Shown piece after piece: positions 27,501-38,100 of a stretch of DNA of 64,000 nt. A program made the position numbers and the translations under genes. Positions within the stretch are counted from its first letter, which is position 1. Each line of letters begins with the position of its first letter. Source of the stretch: Rhynochetos jubatus (taxonomy: Eukaryota > Chordata > Aves > Eurypygiformes > Rhynochetidae). The DNA lies in assembly GCA_027574665.1 (NCBI GenBank), contig CM050659.1, forward strand, positions 21,429,001 through 21,493,000. The letters are read 5' to 3'. Under the pieces are notes generated by a model. The model did no database searches, was not told where the DNA came from, and saw only the letters and a list, made by a program, of their open reading frames with translations.

Positions 27501-28561
27501 TTGTTTCAGTTCAGGGGAGATAAAGAGCAGACAGACACCTCAAGTCCAAGCTGCTCAGCTTCCTCAGCTCTGACCCCTGAGCAGAGGCCAGAGCACGTAG
27601 GCTCCCCAGAGCCTGCTGCAAAGGTCCCCACTCCCCCTTCCAGCCTTCAGCATCCCTCCTGCATGGGGCTTACTCTTTTTTTGGCTCAACAGCAAGTCGA
27701 AGACTCACATCCTTAACGGGGTACGCTGGCACAGTGCCATCCACACTCACTGCACTACTTATTTCTTGCCGTGGCGTTTGGTGCCAGTTTTCTGAGCCTG
27801 GTGCATACTGTCAACCAGATGGTCTAATGGCTGGCATTTAAAAAGTGACAGCAGCAACAAGCAATCCCGATCAACCAGACCTGAGCTCCAGGATGGCCAG
27901 TGGCAAAAGAGCTGAACTGAAAGGGATTCCTGGCTCTGCAACGGCTCTCTGCAAACCTTTGGCAGAGGCTCATGTAGCCCCTCACTGCCCCTCTCTGCCT
28001 GCACGATGGATACTGCATGCACACCTACCTCAAAGAGCACTGGAGGGACACAAAGCAGAGACGGGGAAGTAAAGTCTCTTAAACGCTCTATGGGATTTCT
28101 GTGCTACCGAGTGAGGAAAACAAGGTAGCAGCTACTCCCCTGCTCAGACCTCGGACAGCAAGGAATCAGCATCTCCCTCCCCAGAGCAGGAAAGGGATAA
28201 TTTCCCTTGGCATCTCTGAGGGCTGCTGATTGACTCGGAAGGAGAGTCCAGCCGTGCAATCCTGCAGAGAGAGGACAGCAGGACGGCTGAGAACGCAGGA
28301 GGTGCAACGAAAAATCTGTCAGGATCTGAGCAAGAGGGGACAGCACTGCTGCAGCCTGCATCTCTCCTTGTTGCACGCACACACACACACACTCCTCTCT
28401 AAAATAATTTAAAAAATCCCCCCAGGGGAAGCTCACGTCCAGCTGTTATTGCACACTCACCTGATGCGATCCCCATCCTTCTTCTTCAGCTCTGCGTCTC
28501 TCTGCAGAACCTTCATCAGCTTCTCATACTCCTCCTCGGTCAGGAAGCTCAAGTCCAACAT
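6423..28561 (-). CDS. SYTL1/2-like: Synaptotagmin-like protein (Slp), zinc-finger-less Slp1/Slp2 class; 16 coding exons
   Basis: This is a Rab27 effector predicted to tether secretory vesicles to the plasma membrane. Joining 16 exons by canonical GT/AG sites with matching phases gives 2,910 nt, or 969 residues. Domains in order: Slp homology domain about 1-67, made of an [10 protein letters not shown] helix and a TGEWF Rab27-binding motif; disordered linker about 68-600; Ser-rich segment with ESDTASE about 615-648; C2A about 660-793; C2B about 823-955, ending WMDST...LLPLR. The two half-SHD exons join directly, so the FYVE-like zinc finger of Slp3/4/5 is absent. Length fits human SYTL2 (about 910-934). 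However VKKR, PLGRN, PPSGE, EGLLPLR and RASxRRKK are closer to SYTL1. Start codon: ATG in good context (AAG before it), directly ahead of the SHD. The protein is certain as a Slp; orthology within Slp1/Slp2 is open. Confidence 0.93.
7428..7633 (-). CDS. SYTL1/2-like: Slp coding exon 15 (core of C2B)
   Basis: The acceptor is CCTCTCAAAG and the donor GCACAG|GTAGGT. It encodes [49 protein letters not shown] and [11 protein letters not shown]. This is the best conserved part of the protein and matches SYTL1 and SYTL2 over its whole length. Confidence 0.96.
8571..8670 (-). CDS. SYTL1/2-like: Slp coding exon 14 (start of C2B)
   Basis: The acceptor is CTAAATGGCAG and the donor AAATG|GTAAGT. It encodes [20 protein letters not shown] and PSGVDSFVK. 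Only one of the two loop-1 aspartates expected of a calcium-binding C2 domain is present. Exit is phase 2. Confidence 0.93.
9053..9185 (+). repeat. CR1 LINE 3' end
   Basis: The sequence reads AAGGCCAGGCTGGGTGAGGC, then GAGCAACCTGGTCTAGTGGA, GGGTGTCCCTGCCCATGGCA and TTCCAACCCTAACCATTCTG, and closes with the CR1-type TTCTGTGTTTCTATGAT tail. This is the avian CR1 3' terminal region, truncated at its 5' side as most CR1 copies are. It lies in the intron between Slp exons 13 and 14, antisense to the gene. Confidence 0.88.
9377..9455 (-). CDS. SYTL1/2-like: Slp coding exon 13 (C2A-C2B connector)
   Basis: The acceptor is CTTTCTGTTGCAG and the donor GCCTAG|GTAAAA. It enters in phase 0 and leaves in phase 1. 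It encodes [20 protein letters not shown] and VPPGSL. The LSxKYVPxGS pattern is closer to SYTL1 than to SYTL2. Confidence 0.9.
10179..10340 (-). CDS. SYTL1/2-like: Slp coding exon 12 (end of C2A)
   Basis: The acceptor is CTTCTTCTAG and the donor CCCCGA|GTAAGT; 54 whole codons in phase 0. It encodes [20 protein letters not shown] and DLASWDW. Loop-3 positions that bind calcium in synaptotagmin-1 read H, D and N here ([10 protein letters not shown]), so this C2A is predicted to bind calcium poorly or not at all. Confidence 0.95.
11002..11104 (-). CDS. SYTL1/2-like: Slp coding exon 11 (C2A, polybasic region)
   Basis: The acceptor is TTCTTTTCCAG and the donor TTACGG|GTAAGA. It encodes [20 protein letters not shown] followed by [14 protein letters not shown]. 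The Lys/Arg-rich strand is the likely phosphoinositide-binding surface of C2A, as known for Slp proteins. Confidence 0.95.
11920..12089 (-). CDS. SYTL1/2-like: Slp coding exon 10 (start of C2A)
   Basis: The acceptor is CCACCTGGCAG and the donor ACCC|GTGAGT. It encodes [14 protein letters not shown], then the first C2A strands with [18 protein letters not shown] and KGRSDP. The [13 protein letters not shown] lead-in is shared with SYTL2. Exit is phase 2. Confidence 0.95.
12090..14000 (-). other. Intron between Slp exons 9 and 10
   Basis: This 1.9-kb intron has no supported coding sequence. A C-rich tract lies near 13,700-13,722. I see no recognisable interspersed repeat. Confidence 0.5.
14001..14102 (-). 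CDS. SYTL1/2-like: Slp coding exon 9 (pre-C2A Ser-rich segment)
   Basis: The acceptor is TTTTCTGAGCAG and the donor TCCTCG|GTAGGT. It is 34 whole codons in phase 0. It encodes [20 protein letters not shown] and then a serine-rich stretch. The T/SDTASE...HKK pattern is a clear match to the SYTL2 segment just before C2A. Confidence 0.92.
14567..14658 (-). CDS. SYTL1/2-like: Slp coding exon 8 (linker)
   Basis: A long pyrimidine tract and TACCTACAG precede it; the donor is CTGAG|GTAGGC. It enters in phase 1 and leaves in phase 0, the only arrangement that joins exon 7 to exon 9 in frame. It encodes [17 protein letters not shown], comparable in position to PDKLKRMSKSVPAFLQDE of human SYTL2. Confidence 0.82.
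14659..16121 (-). other. Intron between Slp exons 7 and 8
   Basis: This 1.46-kb intron holds a lysine/alanine-rich frame (see the pseudogene entry at 15,508-15,700) and otherwise no supported coding sequence. A donor-like site near 15,074 and another near 14,930 are not joined to any open exon in the correct phase. Confidence 0.5.
15508..15700 (-). pseudogene. Lys/Ala-rich frame, possible linker-histone-like retropseudogene
   Basis: On the minus strand the frame encodes [20 protein letters not shown] followed by [20 protein letters not shown]. The composition and the repeated K-A-A-K and P-K-K pattern resemble the C-terminal tail of a linker histone H1, or another very basic nuclear protein. 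A Lys-rich reading continues beyond the stop in a shifted frame ([11 protein letters not shown] near 15,400). No globular domain, intron or poly(A) tail is clear. It lies wholly inside a Slp intron. The parent gene is not identified, and a chance low-complexity frame is possible. Confidence 0.3.
16122..16220 (-). CDS. SYTL1/2-like: Slp coding exon 7 (linker, amphipathic segment)
   Basis: The acceptor is GTATTCCAG and the donor GAGA|GTGAGT. Entry and exit are both phase 1. It encodes [20 protein letters not shown], a short segment that could form a helix. It sits where Slp2 has its KRMSKSVPAF region. Confidence 0.85.
16221..17511 (-). other. Intron between Slp exons 6 and 7
   Basis: This 1.29-kb intron has no supported gene or repeat. 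ORFs in it are short and lack splice support. Confidence 0.5.
17512..18627 (-). CDS. SYTL1/2-like: Slp coding exon 6 (large disordered linker exon)
   Basis: This 1,116-nt exon runs from acceptor GTTGTTGTTGTAG to donor TTCAG|GTACTG and encodes about residues 179-551. The sequence is low in hydrophobics and rich in Ser, Pro, Glu and Lys. Basic patches such as [15 protein letters not shown] and acidic or Ser runs such as [11 protein letters not shown] suggest a phosphorylated disordered linker. No folded domain is evident. The linker is the fastest-evolving part of Slp proteins, so weak similarity to mammals is expected. The reading frame is open throughout and phases fit both neighbours. Confidence 0.9.
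19245..19338 (-). CDS. SYTL1/2-like: Slp coding exon 5 (linker, 94 nt)
   Basis: The acceptor is TTTCTCATTCAG and the donor AAAAG|GTAAGG, both strong. It enters in phase 0 and leaves in phase 1. It encodes [19 protein letters not shown], a Ser/Asp-rich acidic cluster that could be a casein-kinase target. Its first codons resemble those of exon 4 (see findings). Confidence 0.78.
19512..19605 (-). CDS. SYTL1/2-like: Slp coding exon 4 (linker, 94 nt)
   Basis: The acceptor is CTCCCACAG and the donor CACAAG|GTAGTA. It enters in phase 2 and leaves in phase 0. It encodes [19 protein letters not shown] followed by a proline stretch PRPPVPLF. The other two forward frames carry stops or do not match the phases. 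Confidence 0.75.
21099..21192 (-). CDS. SYTL1/2-like: Slp coding exon 3 (linker, 94 nt)
   Basis: The acceptor is GATATTACAG and the donor GAGAG|GTAACC. Phase 1 entry and phase 2 exit match the neighbouring exons exactly. It encodes [20 protein letters not shown] and a Glu/Ala/Gly-rich tail. No domain is recognised; it is supported by splice sites, an open frame and phase. Confidence 0.75.
21193..26009 (-). other. Intron between Slp exons 2 and 3
   Basis: This is a 4.8-kb intron. A frame at 24,232-24,480 has an acceptor-like CCCTCCAG, but its phase would place a stop after exon 2, so I do not call it. A short A-run lies near 24,614-24,626. No recognisable interspersed repeat is visible. Confidence 0.5.
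26010..26161 (-). CDS. SYTL1/2-like: Slp coding exon 2 (SHD2, Rab27-binding motif)
   Basis: The acceptor is TTGACTTTCAG and the donor GAAA|GTAAGT. The exon completes an Arg codon from exon 1 and encodes [15 protein letters not shown] and [13 protein letters not shown]. The TG-E/D-WF motif is the conserved Rab27 contact. The join to exon 1 without a cysteine-rich insert shows the zinc-finger-less subclass. Ends in phase 1. Confidence 0.93.
26162..28460 (-). other. Intron between Slp exons 1 and 2
   Basis: This 2.3-kb intron splits the Slp homology domain at the place where Slp3/4/5 carry the zinc finger. I looked for a cysteine-rich exon on the minus strand with the right phase and found none. 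A short (CA)n run lies at about 28,377-28,391. Confidence 0.6.
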
Positions 28562-28591
28562 CTTCCCTGCAATCTTCGGTTCTTCGAGCGG
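28461..28591 (-). CDS. SYTL1/2-like: Slp coding exon 1 (start codon, SHD1)
   Basis: The acceptor TTGCTTCAG precedes 28,591 and the donor CAG|GTGAGT follows 28,461. The ATG is at 28,561-28,559 with a 30-nt leader in the same exon. It encodes [11 protein letters not shown] and [10 protein letters not shown], the first helix of the Slp homology domain that contacts Rab27. It ends in phase 2 (two bases, AG). Confidence 0.93.
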
Positions 28592-31500
28592 CTGAAGCAA
28601 TGACACACCCAGAACTAATCCAGCCCAGGCTGCCGCAATGCCATGGGCAGCCCCTGCGTCCCGGTGTGCTGAGCAAGACGCGGACGGAGAAAAAGGACTT
28701 TACAACAGCATAGCTTGGGTGGAAGTTGTGTTAGCACCTGGACTTGCACTTCCAGGCTCTTTGCTGGCACGTTTTTCCTCACTGCATGCCTTCTCCTGCC
28801 AGGAAAATTCTCTCAGCAAAATTATGCTCCTTCGCTTTCCTTCAGGCACAGTCGCAGCGATTTGGAAGCCAGCGTCAATCAAAGAGGCAAGCACGGGAAG
28901 GAGAGAGCTCGCCGCCCACCTTAGCTACCTCAGCAGGCACGAAAGCTCGTCTCACCAACGGCAACCCCAGCACCTCTGGCATGTGCTTCCTTCAGCGGGG
29001 AAGTCTGCCTCCGTGGAGTTCAAGCATCCCTGCAAAGACAGAACACCGAGATGCCTTTTACGATAAGAGCAACATATGGTAACCGAATGTGTACATTGGG
29101 GGTTTCTATTTGTTCTTCAGCACAAGTTCCAAAACCAGCTGCCCTACTTTCCTCCCTGTCCCACAGCTCCTCACACGGTATTAACCTAAGCAAGACAGTA
29201 TTTTATTTTAGCTGCTTTCCTACTAACAGGTAAACAGTTGACTTGGCTGCTACAAGCAAAATGCGCATATAAATTACCAAACGGCTTGCTTGCTTTTTAC
29301 CTCCATTCTTCTTTTCCTCACTTCTTTCTGTCCTAAATAAGACCGAGGATAAGCAGCCAGCCTTTGTAAAGGGATCGGGAAACGACTGAACAGCAACCCG
29401 CAAGTGTTACTGCTGCATGTTGTGCTATAAAATACCAGAGGCTGCTCATTTTCTGATATGCGTGCAGGTTGCTTTACGCTGCACTGCTATTTGCTAGTCA
29501 AACAGTATGGGTGCAGATCACCCAGTGTTTCAACAGACACCAAAAATGGCCAGAGGCTGCAGGGCGTGGAGGAAGAGTAAATCCTGCGTTGCTTTGCTAC
29601 TTTATTCCTTTTCCTCCCTCCTGGCCAACTTGAGGGCAGTAAGGCACACCTCCAAGGGAGCAGAAGTTCTGCTCCTGTCCATGTAGGCAGTTTCTAGCTC
29701 ACCAGTTGGGATTTTTCCACCCTTCCCAAGCCCGTCAGGTGACTGTGGCTTTCATCATACTTGGCTTTTACTCCCAAAGCCATAGCTTTGGGAGTCAGGT
29801 CATTAAAAATTAATAAATCCCAGCTTTCACGGCAAACACAATCTGGCGGTCATCAGGCCCGTTCCCTAACCTCACAGCCTGTATCACCACTCGTCTCTGT
29901 CAGTCTAATCCACCCTGGATGGTGTCTGCAGCCCCTCCCGGCCACTTATTTCAGTGCTTAGCTAACCCACAGCAAGAGACATCTTCCTATTGCCTTCCCC
30001 GGACCTCCCTGACAGATGTCAGCCTGTCCTCTCCGCCATGGGCGTGCTTCTTTTGCAGGATTTTCCACCTCCACGTTAACCAACCTCAGGTCCCTCAGAG
30101 CTGGGGGTTTCAACGTTTTTGTCACTCTCCTTTGGACTGTTCCCTACACCCAGGGTGCACCTCTTCCTTCAACTTTCCTATCCAAAATCAAGCACAAGTA
30201 TTTCAGCTGAACTTGGCTCATTTGATATCATTTCACAGATTTACATTATTTTATGTGTAACTGGTGCATTCCCAAACATTTGCCTTTTTCATAATGGTGT
30301 AACAGCGTGTTAGAAGAAAGAAGAGGCATCTAACCTTAATGCTTACAAAGAAATACCGCAGGACATTAAAAGGCTTGTAAATGGAATGGGCATTGTCATA
30401 AAAACTCTGTAATTATTTGACAAAAAAAAATTTTGGAGGGAAGGAAACAGTTCATATTTCTTTGAGGCAAGTTATGGCTGTGCTTGCCAGACTACAATTA
30501 TAGCCTCTATCATCTGAGAAACTATCGCTACCACTCTAAATAATTAAAACAGAAACAGTAATAAAAAGCCCTGATGAATCTCTACTGTTTAAACCTACAT
30601 TTCACCCAGCTTGGCACGGCTCTTCCCTGCTTGGTTCCAACCATCTTTCTCTGGCTCTCAGGCACAACTCTACTTCTACAAAGACATTTACAGAAATTTC
30701 TGGGACAGATTTTATTTTTAAAGAAGTATCTAGGGACACAGTTTTCACAGTATTCGCTTCTCTAGGGCTTTTATTTATTTTTAACAAACCCATGACATGT
30801 GGGCTGAAAGTACTTCAGGAAACATTTTCAGCCAAGACTCATATTTATTCATCAGTATGGTAGTCAATTAGACAAAGAATAAAGCCTACTTCTTTGTAAA
30901 TAGCCTTTTCTTCCCTGAGAATGTTTTCTCTTACTGGAATAGCTACATTGGACGGAAAAGGTTAACAGAAACCAAACAGGCAACTCCTCCTTCTGTTTGA
31001 AATAGTTAAAAATCAAACCACTTAACGAAGTGGCTGTGGGAAAGTGAGCCGGACCTGGAGAATGCTCCACCTGGACGTTTTGCTGGCAGGCTCAGGAGCT
31101 GCAAAGCTGTTGGCCTGGGTCTGCAGGAGTAAGCACGGCTGGGAAAAGATCTCCATCCACGGCATGGCCACGGGGCTGTCCCCGCTGCAACTTGAGCCAT
31201 CACAGCCTCTGATGGGTGCTCCATGCTGTGCGTCTTCAAGCCTTGCAGAGAACCCTGCCATTAACCTCCCAGGTACACAGCGGTACGGGGGAGCGCGTTA
31301 TTGTTTACGTGGGTCTGCAAGCGCACCAGATTAAGGACAGATACAAACTGACATGCATGGTGTGTTATCAGGCAGGCACACTGTGTCATACCTAACCATC
31401 ACCCGCTCCTCCAGACTGCTTAATCCTAGAGCTCAGGCTTCCACTCCTTAAGCAGCACCACACAGCCTCGATTTGCTTCGTTAGATTGCACACAATCCTC

Positions 31501-31816
31501 TCCCCTCTCAAAGCCTCAGTAACAAACAGTTTGGAGAGCACAGAGATGATAGAGCACAAACACATCAACAGACCCGTAAGAAAGCCAGCACCCCTGTGGG
31601 TCTCACACAGAGGGAGCCACTTTCTGTGTGTCTTGCCCAGCCCTCGCCCCACCGCCTCTGCTAGCAGCAGGGAAGGGAAACAGAGAAGCCTTGTGAGTCT
31701 GTAGGGAAACGATGGGAGCCATCGACAGAGCTGGGGCAGGTTCCACCCTTACGGTTTGACCTCTGAAGTGCAAGCATCTTTACTAGCCCACTGATGCAAT
31801 TTGGTTTTCTGACCCC

Positions 31817-32172
31817 AGCTGACCAAAGGGATATCCCAGATCGTATGGCCTCATGCTCAGCATGTCAAGCTGGGGAAGGGGAGGAAGGAGGGGACGTTTG
31901 GAGTGATGGTGTTGGTCTTCCCAAGTCACCGTTACTGTGATGGAGCCCTGCTTTACTGGGGATGGCTGAACACCTGCCTGACCATGGGAAGTGGGGAATG
32001 AATTCCTTGCTTTGCTTTCCTTGTGTGTGTGGCTTTTGCTTTACCTATTGAACCGTCTTCATCTCAACCCACGAGTTTTCTCACTTTCCTCCTCCTGATT
32101 CTCTCCCACATCCCACCGTGGGGGAGTGAGCGAGCGGCTGTGTGGGGCTGAGTTGCTGGCTGGGGTTAAATG
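31817..32172 (-). mobile_element. Solo LTR of an avian endogenous retrovirus (fossil, incomplete)
   Basis: On the minus strand it starts with TTTAACCCCAGCCAGCAACT and GCCGCTCGCTCACTCCCCCA and continues through blocks shared with the LTR at 47,659-48,163. Only the 5' part of the LTR is present; there is no internal region. The family is a common avian LTR, probably ERVL-like. It is a fossil of moderate age and lies in the Slp first intron in the sense orientation. Confidence 0.8.
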
Positions 32173-35100
32173 ATGACATTCCCTCTAACTGCTTTTCTGG
32201 GGAAGAGAATATCAAAGATCAACTTGCACACCCAGCCGTGTTGACAAACGCTGGGTGTGGAGGGGGTGTGGGGACAAGCAGAAGCATGACCTATCATCTG
32301 GTATAACTGGCTGCATCTCTTACTGTGATAGCTTTTGATTTCTTGAAGCTGCCACCCCAAGAAGCAGCAAATGCTCCGGTCACCAGTCAAGATCTGTGAG
32401 TGTGTTACGCTGCTGTGCAGCTTGTCAAACCCAGAGCCCAAGCACAGGTGGAGAAGTGAGGCCTGTTCTGTTAAAACATCATACTGGGATGTGCATATCT
32501 TACCTAACCGATTTTCAGCATCCGGTTTTAAACTACAGGAAAGGCATACACAGCTAGACTGCAGATCCCTGTAACACACTTGTTTATTTTCAACAAGGGC
32601 TAACAGCATACAGCTAGAGAGGGTACAGTGAGCCATCCTGCACACCATCTCCTGTAAGGCACAGGGCAGGGCTCCCCAAAACAGGAGCAATGTCTGCATT
32701 TCACAGTTTTCTAATTACTTTCTGAACTCACATTCATTTTAAGCACTTGCAGTATCCTCAAAGCCCCACAGCCTCACTATGCTTCAAATGAGAAAGTTAT
32801 CTGTCCTTGTTTTGTTTTGACCTCCCACTTGCTTACTTCGATATCCCCCATTTTCTTAGAAAACCCAGTAGGGATTACTCTGCATTCACCTACTCCATGC
32901 TGCTCATTTTGCAGACCTGTGTCACAGCCACAGTTTGTCTTCCAGAGGAAAGAAGTTTGTTGTTTGTTCCTTCCCTGCAGTTCTAGATGTTATTTAGGGA
33001 GCTTCGATAAATCACCCTTCTCTGCCCCCCTATCTAGCTTACTACAGAATTGCTTAACAGTGTTTAGGTGCAAAAAGGCTCTTCCCAACAGCTGCAACCC
33101 CTGGCACCTTCACCTGCAAGACAGGGTTTGCAGTGCCAGGAGAGGCGGTGTAAGCTGTGCCGGGCTGCAGCTCTCCTGCCAGGAGGGAGACAGGCAATGC
33201 CAACCTTCACCTGGGGCACAGCTAACAGCTCTGCCAATCCCTTGGAGAGAGAGGAGCTCTGATCACCTGCCAAAAAGCCAAGGAGGATACTAATAAAAGC
33301 AATAAACCTTCCCTTTGTCAGCTGTTTGGACTGTGCACAAAGAGCAGTGACACTCGGGGAGAGCAGCAGTCCCACAGCCAGCAAAGGGCCAGGTGCTGCA
33401 TGTGGATCCAGGGAAACTCCCATTTACCAGCTGAGACATGGAAATTTGTGACCTGTCCAAAGCTGGCTCTTTCCCCCTTCAGCAAAGCATCAAGCGGCAG
33501 TTGACATGCATTGCCCTAGCACCAACCCAGTATCCAACCCCTAAAAGCGAAGGGGCAAACAAGCACCAACCTTTTCCAGCAGAGCGCAACATCCTCTCGC
33601 AGGGAGGATACCTGCGCCGGGGCACGCCGCGTGGACGTGCGTTCAGCCAGCCCGCAGCTCGGACAGTGCTCATTTCCTCGTTCCTCAGCACTGTGCAGCA
33701 CGTTCCCATGCATGTGATCAAACCCAACTGATCTACCTGTGCCGACGGTCCTGCCTCCTCCACCTCGGAGTCTCCTGGCTGCTCAGGTCGTGGGCACGCA
33801 GCTGCGCCCTCAAGGAAAAACTTGAGAAGGCGCAGTTCTAGAGCGCCTTCCAAAATAAATAATCTGACTGATCTCATGTAGGGTTTCTGCAGCAGTAAGA
33901 GTTATTTAGGAAAGAAGGTATGTTACAGACCTCTTGCCTGAAATAATATACCCTCTCTCCGAGTTTTTCTTTCTATGACAGTGGAGAAGGGTGTTGTTTG
34001 GGGAGTTTGGTTTTTTTAAATAACTCTCCTTCAAATAGTTTTATCAGGTGAAAATTAAATGCTTGCTTAGACTAGCAGGCACAAAACAGCCCCTTTTGGA
34101 AAGGCTAAAGGGGCTGCCACCTTCTTCGTGCTGCATTTTTGTTTTATTTCTGGGAGGTTTAATTCAGCTCCAGCTCAAAATAGAACTATGTTAATGCTCT
34201 TCATAACTAACCTGAGCATGAACTGCTCAGATGTGCAGTACCAGCGCAGTGCTCTTGCTGTCACCTGCCTACAGACACGGATTATCTACAGACCATCTGC
34301 GGGGCACTCCAGTCTCGGTTCTGATCTCTCAGCGTGCACCTTTTCTTCTCAAGGCTGCACATCGTCCTCAGCGCCGGGATGTGCACACATTAATAACACA
34401 CACCACAGGCCAAGCCGATTTCATTGACGAGACACCAATTTGCATGCAGAGGAAGAGGATGAATTCAGGAACTTTAACCTGCCCATTTGGTAGTTGGAAC
34501 CCACCAGTGATGACAGTATTTAACACCCTAACTTCATCAGGAAAGTCAGTGTAGGACTATCCAGACCCACCTCACCCTTTGAGACCTGAGCTGCACCTAG
34601 GTCCATGTAATAAAGACAGAAAAACACCTCTACCCAAAACCTAACAAAACCTGGAACAGATCATACTGATCTCACCAGGCTATTCATAGCCAGATGAAAA
34701 TAGCAGCAAGCTGGAAAGGCTGCTTGCCTCTGTCCATACCTCTTTATCACATATCCTTTCACAATGTAAGGAAATAACCTCCTTTTGCTGTACAATGTGT
34801 GGACACTTCCCAATACCCTCATTAGTCAAGACAGCAGGGCAGGTCAAAACCAAGAGTAGCATTGTATTAGGGATGATGGATGTGGTCCTGGCACCCACAA
34901 TCGTACTGCAGATCCCAATACACACTGTAGTTAACAATACCAGAAAGACTCAGTGCCAAAACTGCCATACCTTGTACAGAGTCCGTGCTCAGCCTTGTGC
35001 TTCCCCCTGTCTCAGGCTGTAGGATCCAGCCCCACTCTTCCTTCCATCTGATTTCTTCTGCTGCCAGTAGCACGAAATATGTAGAGGTACTGCCATCACT

Positions 35101-38100
35101 ATTCTACAGGCAAAACACTGACTGCCATTACAATGCTCACAGGCACAATACTATGACATCTGACTGATCTCCTTTACCAGCAGAGAAGAAATAAAGAGTA
35201 ACTATAGGATGGTCTTTCTCTTTGGGAGGGATGGGCTGCAAAACAGTCCATGGAGGCTGGACTGTGTCTCCCTGCCCCGAGTCCATCTGCGGCCAGAAAG
35301 GGAGCGGCGCAATCCCAGTTTCTACCCCGCGCAGGAGCTTGCCGTTGGTTGCAGCCCGCACCAGCCACAGTCACCGAGAGGAACGGCAGTCCTGGGCCGG
35401 GAAGCCACGGGCCGATGGTGCTGCTGCTGCTGCAGAAGGAAGCCAGACGTGCAAGTCTCACTTAGACCTGTGGCAGCTCGACTGATCTAAGTGCCCCCTT
35501 TTACACACAGCCAAGCCCTCAAGGTGCAATAATACAGGTAGGAACGGTACAGAACAAGCCTACATCACTCGTGAAGTGCCAAATTGCTGTGTACCAGCAA
35601 GTGCAGCCAGTGTGGAACCTTCACACCAAAGCTGCAGTGCTCCTAGGGCAGCTGAGGGCTGTCCTGCTGAAAAGGCACACGAGTGAACAGCAGATATCCC
35701 ACCCGGGTATGTCCTGCCTGTGGCTGCAGTCACACCACTAACCCTCTTTCTCTCTCTCTCAGTGCTCACATCTCCCCTCTCACCGGCATGAAATAAATGG
35801 ATAAAATACCTGCCTTTTGGTTAGCCATTGCGAAGCGAAGCTCCACAGCATCGTGACAGCTCTTCCAAGGTGCATCATTTTATCTTAATTTGCAACGTGC
35901 CACTTCTAGCTATGAACTGGCTAGTCCTTCCGAGACCAAGAGCAGCTGTGAGCTACGAGAACAGAGAATATATTTAATATAATTGTTTTCTGAAAAGCTA
36001 TTCCACTAAAAATGCTGTGGCTGCACCATCTACAATGATATTTTGTCTGACTTGTCCCAGTGAAAGGAGAGAAAAGAGGTCTACTCTTCCTACCTAAAAC
36101 ACTCCTAAGCAACCGAGTCATACAGAAATGGCCTTCGGATAACAGACAGCTGATAAAGAATAACCTCAAACAAAGCAGGCAATTGAGGTCTCCCAGAGCA
36201 GCCTGCACATGAACACATCTGTCGCCATCACACAGGGAATGCCAAGGCCAAATTTTGGCAACAGCAGACTAGTTTGGTCTCACCCATTTCCAAATGCTCA
36301 AATTACTCAAGCCTAACTAATCACAGACTTTATACACATTTTCCTGTATCCAGAGAGGGCTGCACATGACACGACATGCCAGTCCCACCTCAGACACAAG
36401 GATGAGCAGCTGGTGCCTACTGATAACCACCACCGTGGGCAGCTTCAGCAGGCCCCGAGGGATAGGCTGGAAGACAGCAGCTCTGATCCTAGTGATGGCT
36501 CTTCACTCTGATGCGCATTCCAGAACAAAAAATACTGCACAGATCATGGTAAGCACAGCCTGGGGTGGTTTCTCTCAGTTTCGGTCACTGTCTCACATTA
36601 TACTTTTCAATAATGTCCAGCAGAATGGACAGTCTTAGCTGCTTTATTAAAATTTTTTCCTCCTCCTTTCCCTGGGCAGCTTTAGTGAAGGATGTTCATT
36701 GATCAAGAATGGCCCTGAGATGTTCCTAGGAGCACTGGAATTGCAGGAATTTATCAGAACAAAAAGGTCTCTAGCCCAGCTGCTCCAGAGCAGCCAGTAG
36801 AAGATATTTCAGAACACCACCGCAATGCTAAGCCAAAAAATTGAGTAAACTCCCCTATTCAGTGCATGTGGGGAATGCATAACTGAGGAAACGCTCCACT
36901 GACCACATCAGAAGTGGGTGAACTCTCCTTATTTGTACTCAGCCTCAGAAATACCACTGCTTCCAAAGAAGGTATGAGACCCACAATATTACAGCAGGTT
37001 TTCTCAAGGCTTCAGCCTCCTTTCGTAAAGGACGACGCATAAGGACTTTTCTCCTGTATGCATTTCTACCCAACACAATGTAACTGTCCCACGAGTAATT
37101 ATCTATACTGAACTCTACCCGTTTCCTTCTAGCAAGGAACTGCATGGGTGGGATTTGCATTTCATACAATTTGCTTCCTTTTATCCATTTTTAATTAAGT
37201 GAACCATCCTACCTAGGGTAAACAAAAGATAGAGTTTTGCAGCCCTAGCCATTATTTCCTAGAGCCAGCATGGCCAAAAAAAAACCAATTACAGGAGAAG
37301 TGTGACTCAGACTCCTTAAGGACAATAAGGCCTTTTACTGGTAATAAACTGATAATCCAACGCTTTAGTTTAAATATTTGAGACTTCTGTTTATTTCATA
37401 GGCGGGGACTATTTACAGCTCTTGCAGGATGTAGTTCTTTGTAATTCTGCGGATTGCCAGAACACAAATAAACAAGTGCAGCCGCCTGGGACACCGAGAA
37501 ATCCTGTAATATCTCATTGAACAAGGATGGCCACGTCCCAGCTGCAAGAGAAGATGCCAGCCGTTCCAAGACCTTGCTATGCCTGTCACCAGGCCAGACC
37601 CACTCTGCCAACGTCCAGCTCCAGCGCTGGGGGAGGCGAGAGGGAAGCACTCCCACATCACCACTAAACACACTTGGCTTTGGGATGGAGGGCACAGGCT
37701 TGCCCCAAGGTTTGTGCTAAATCTGCACTTACATCCTCAAGAAAATGGAGTTTTAAAAGAATTTGCAGTTCCCTGTTTACTGGTAACAAGCCTTCACCTC
37801 CACGGCTTTGCTGTGAGCCGGTTTAGAGCTCCTCATGCAAGCTGTGCTCATTTCTGCTGCACTGACACTTCCATTGGGGAAATACCCTGGTGTCCAGGCT
37901 TCTCCCTCTCAGCCAAGGGAGAAAAGTCAAATTACATCATCTTTAAAGAACCCAGCTGTTCCTTTAGAAGTGTTTTCAGATGCCACGTGGTATGAAGGTT
38001 ACTCCTAAAAGCATCTTCTCAGCTGTTAATACTTGAAAAGGCAACAATAAATAAATATATGGTAGCTGAAAGTGAGAAATTGGCAGCTTAAAGCTAGGGC

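Noticed and set aside
33737-33807. Possible alternative 5' UTR exon of the Slp gene
   Set aside because: Donor ACAG|GTAGAT and a weak acceptor are present, but nothing else distinguishes it from chance.
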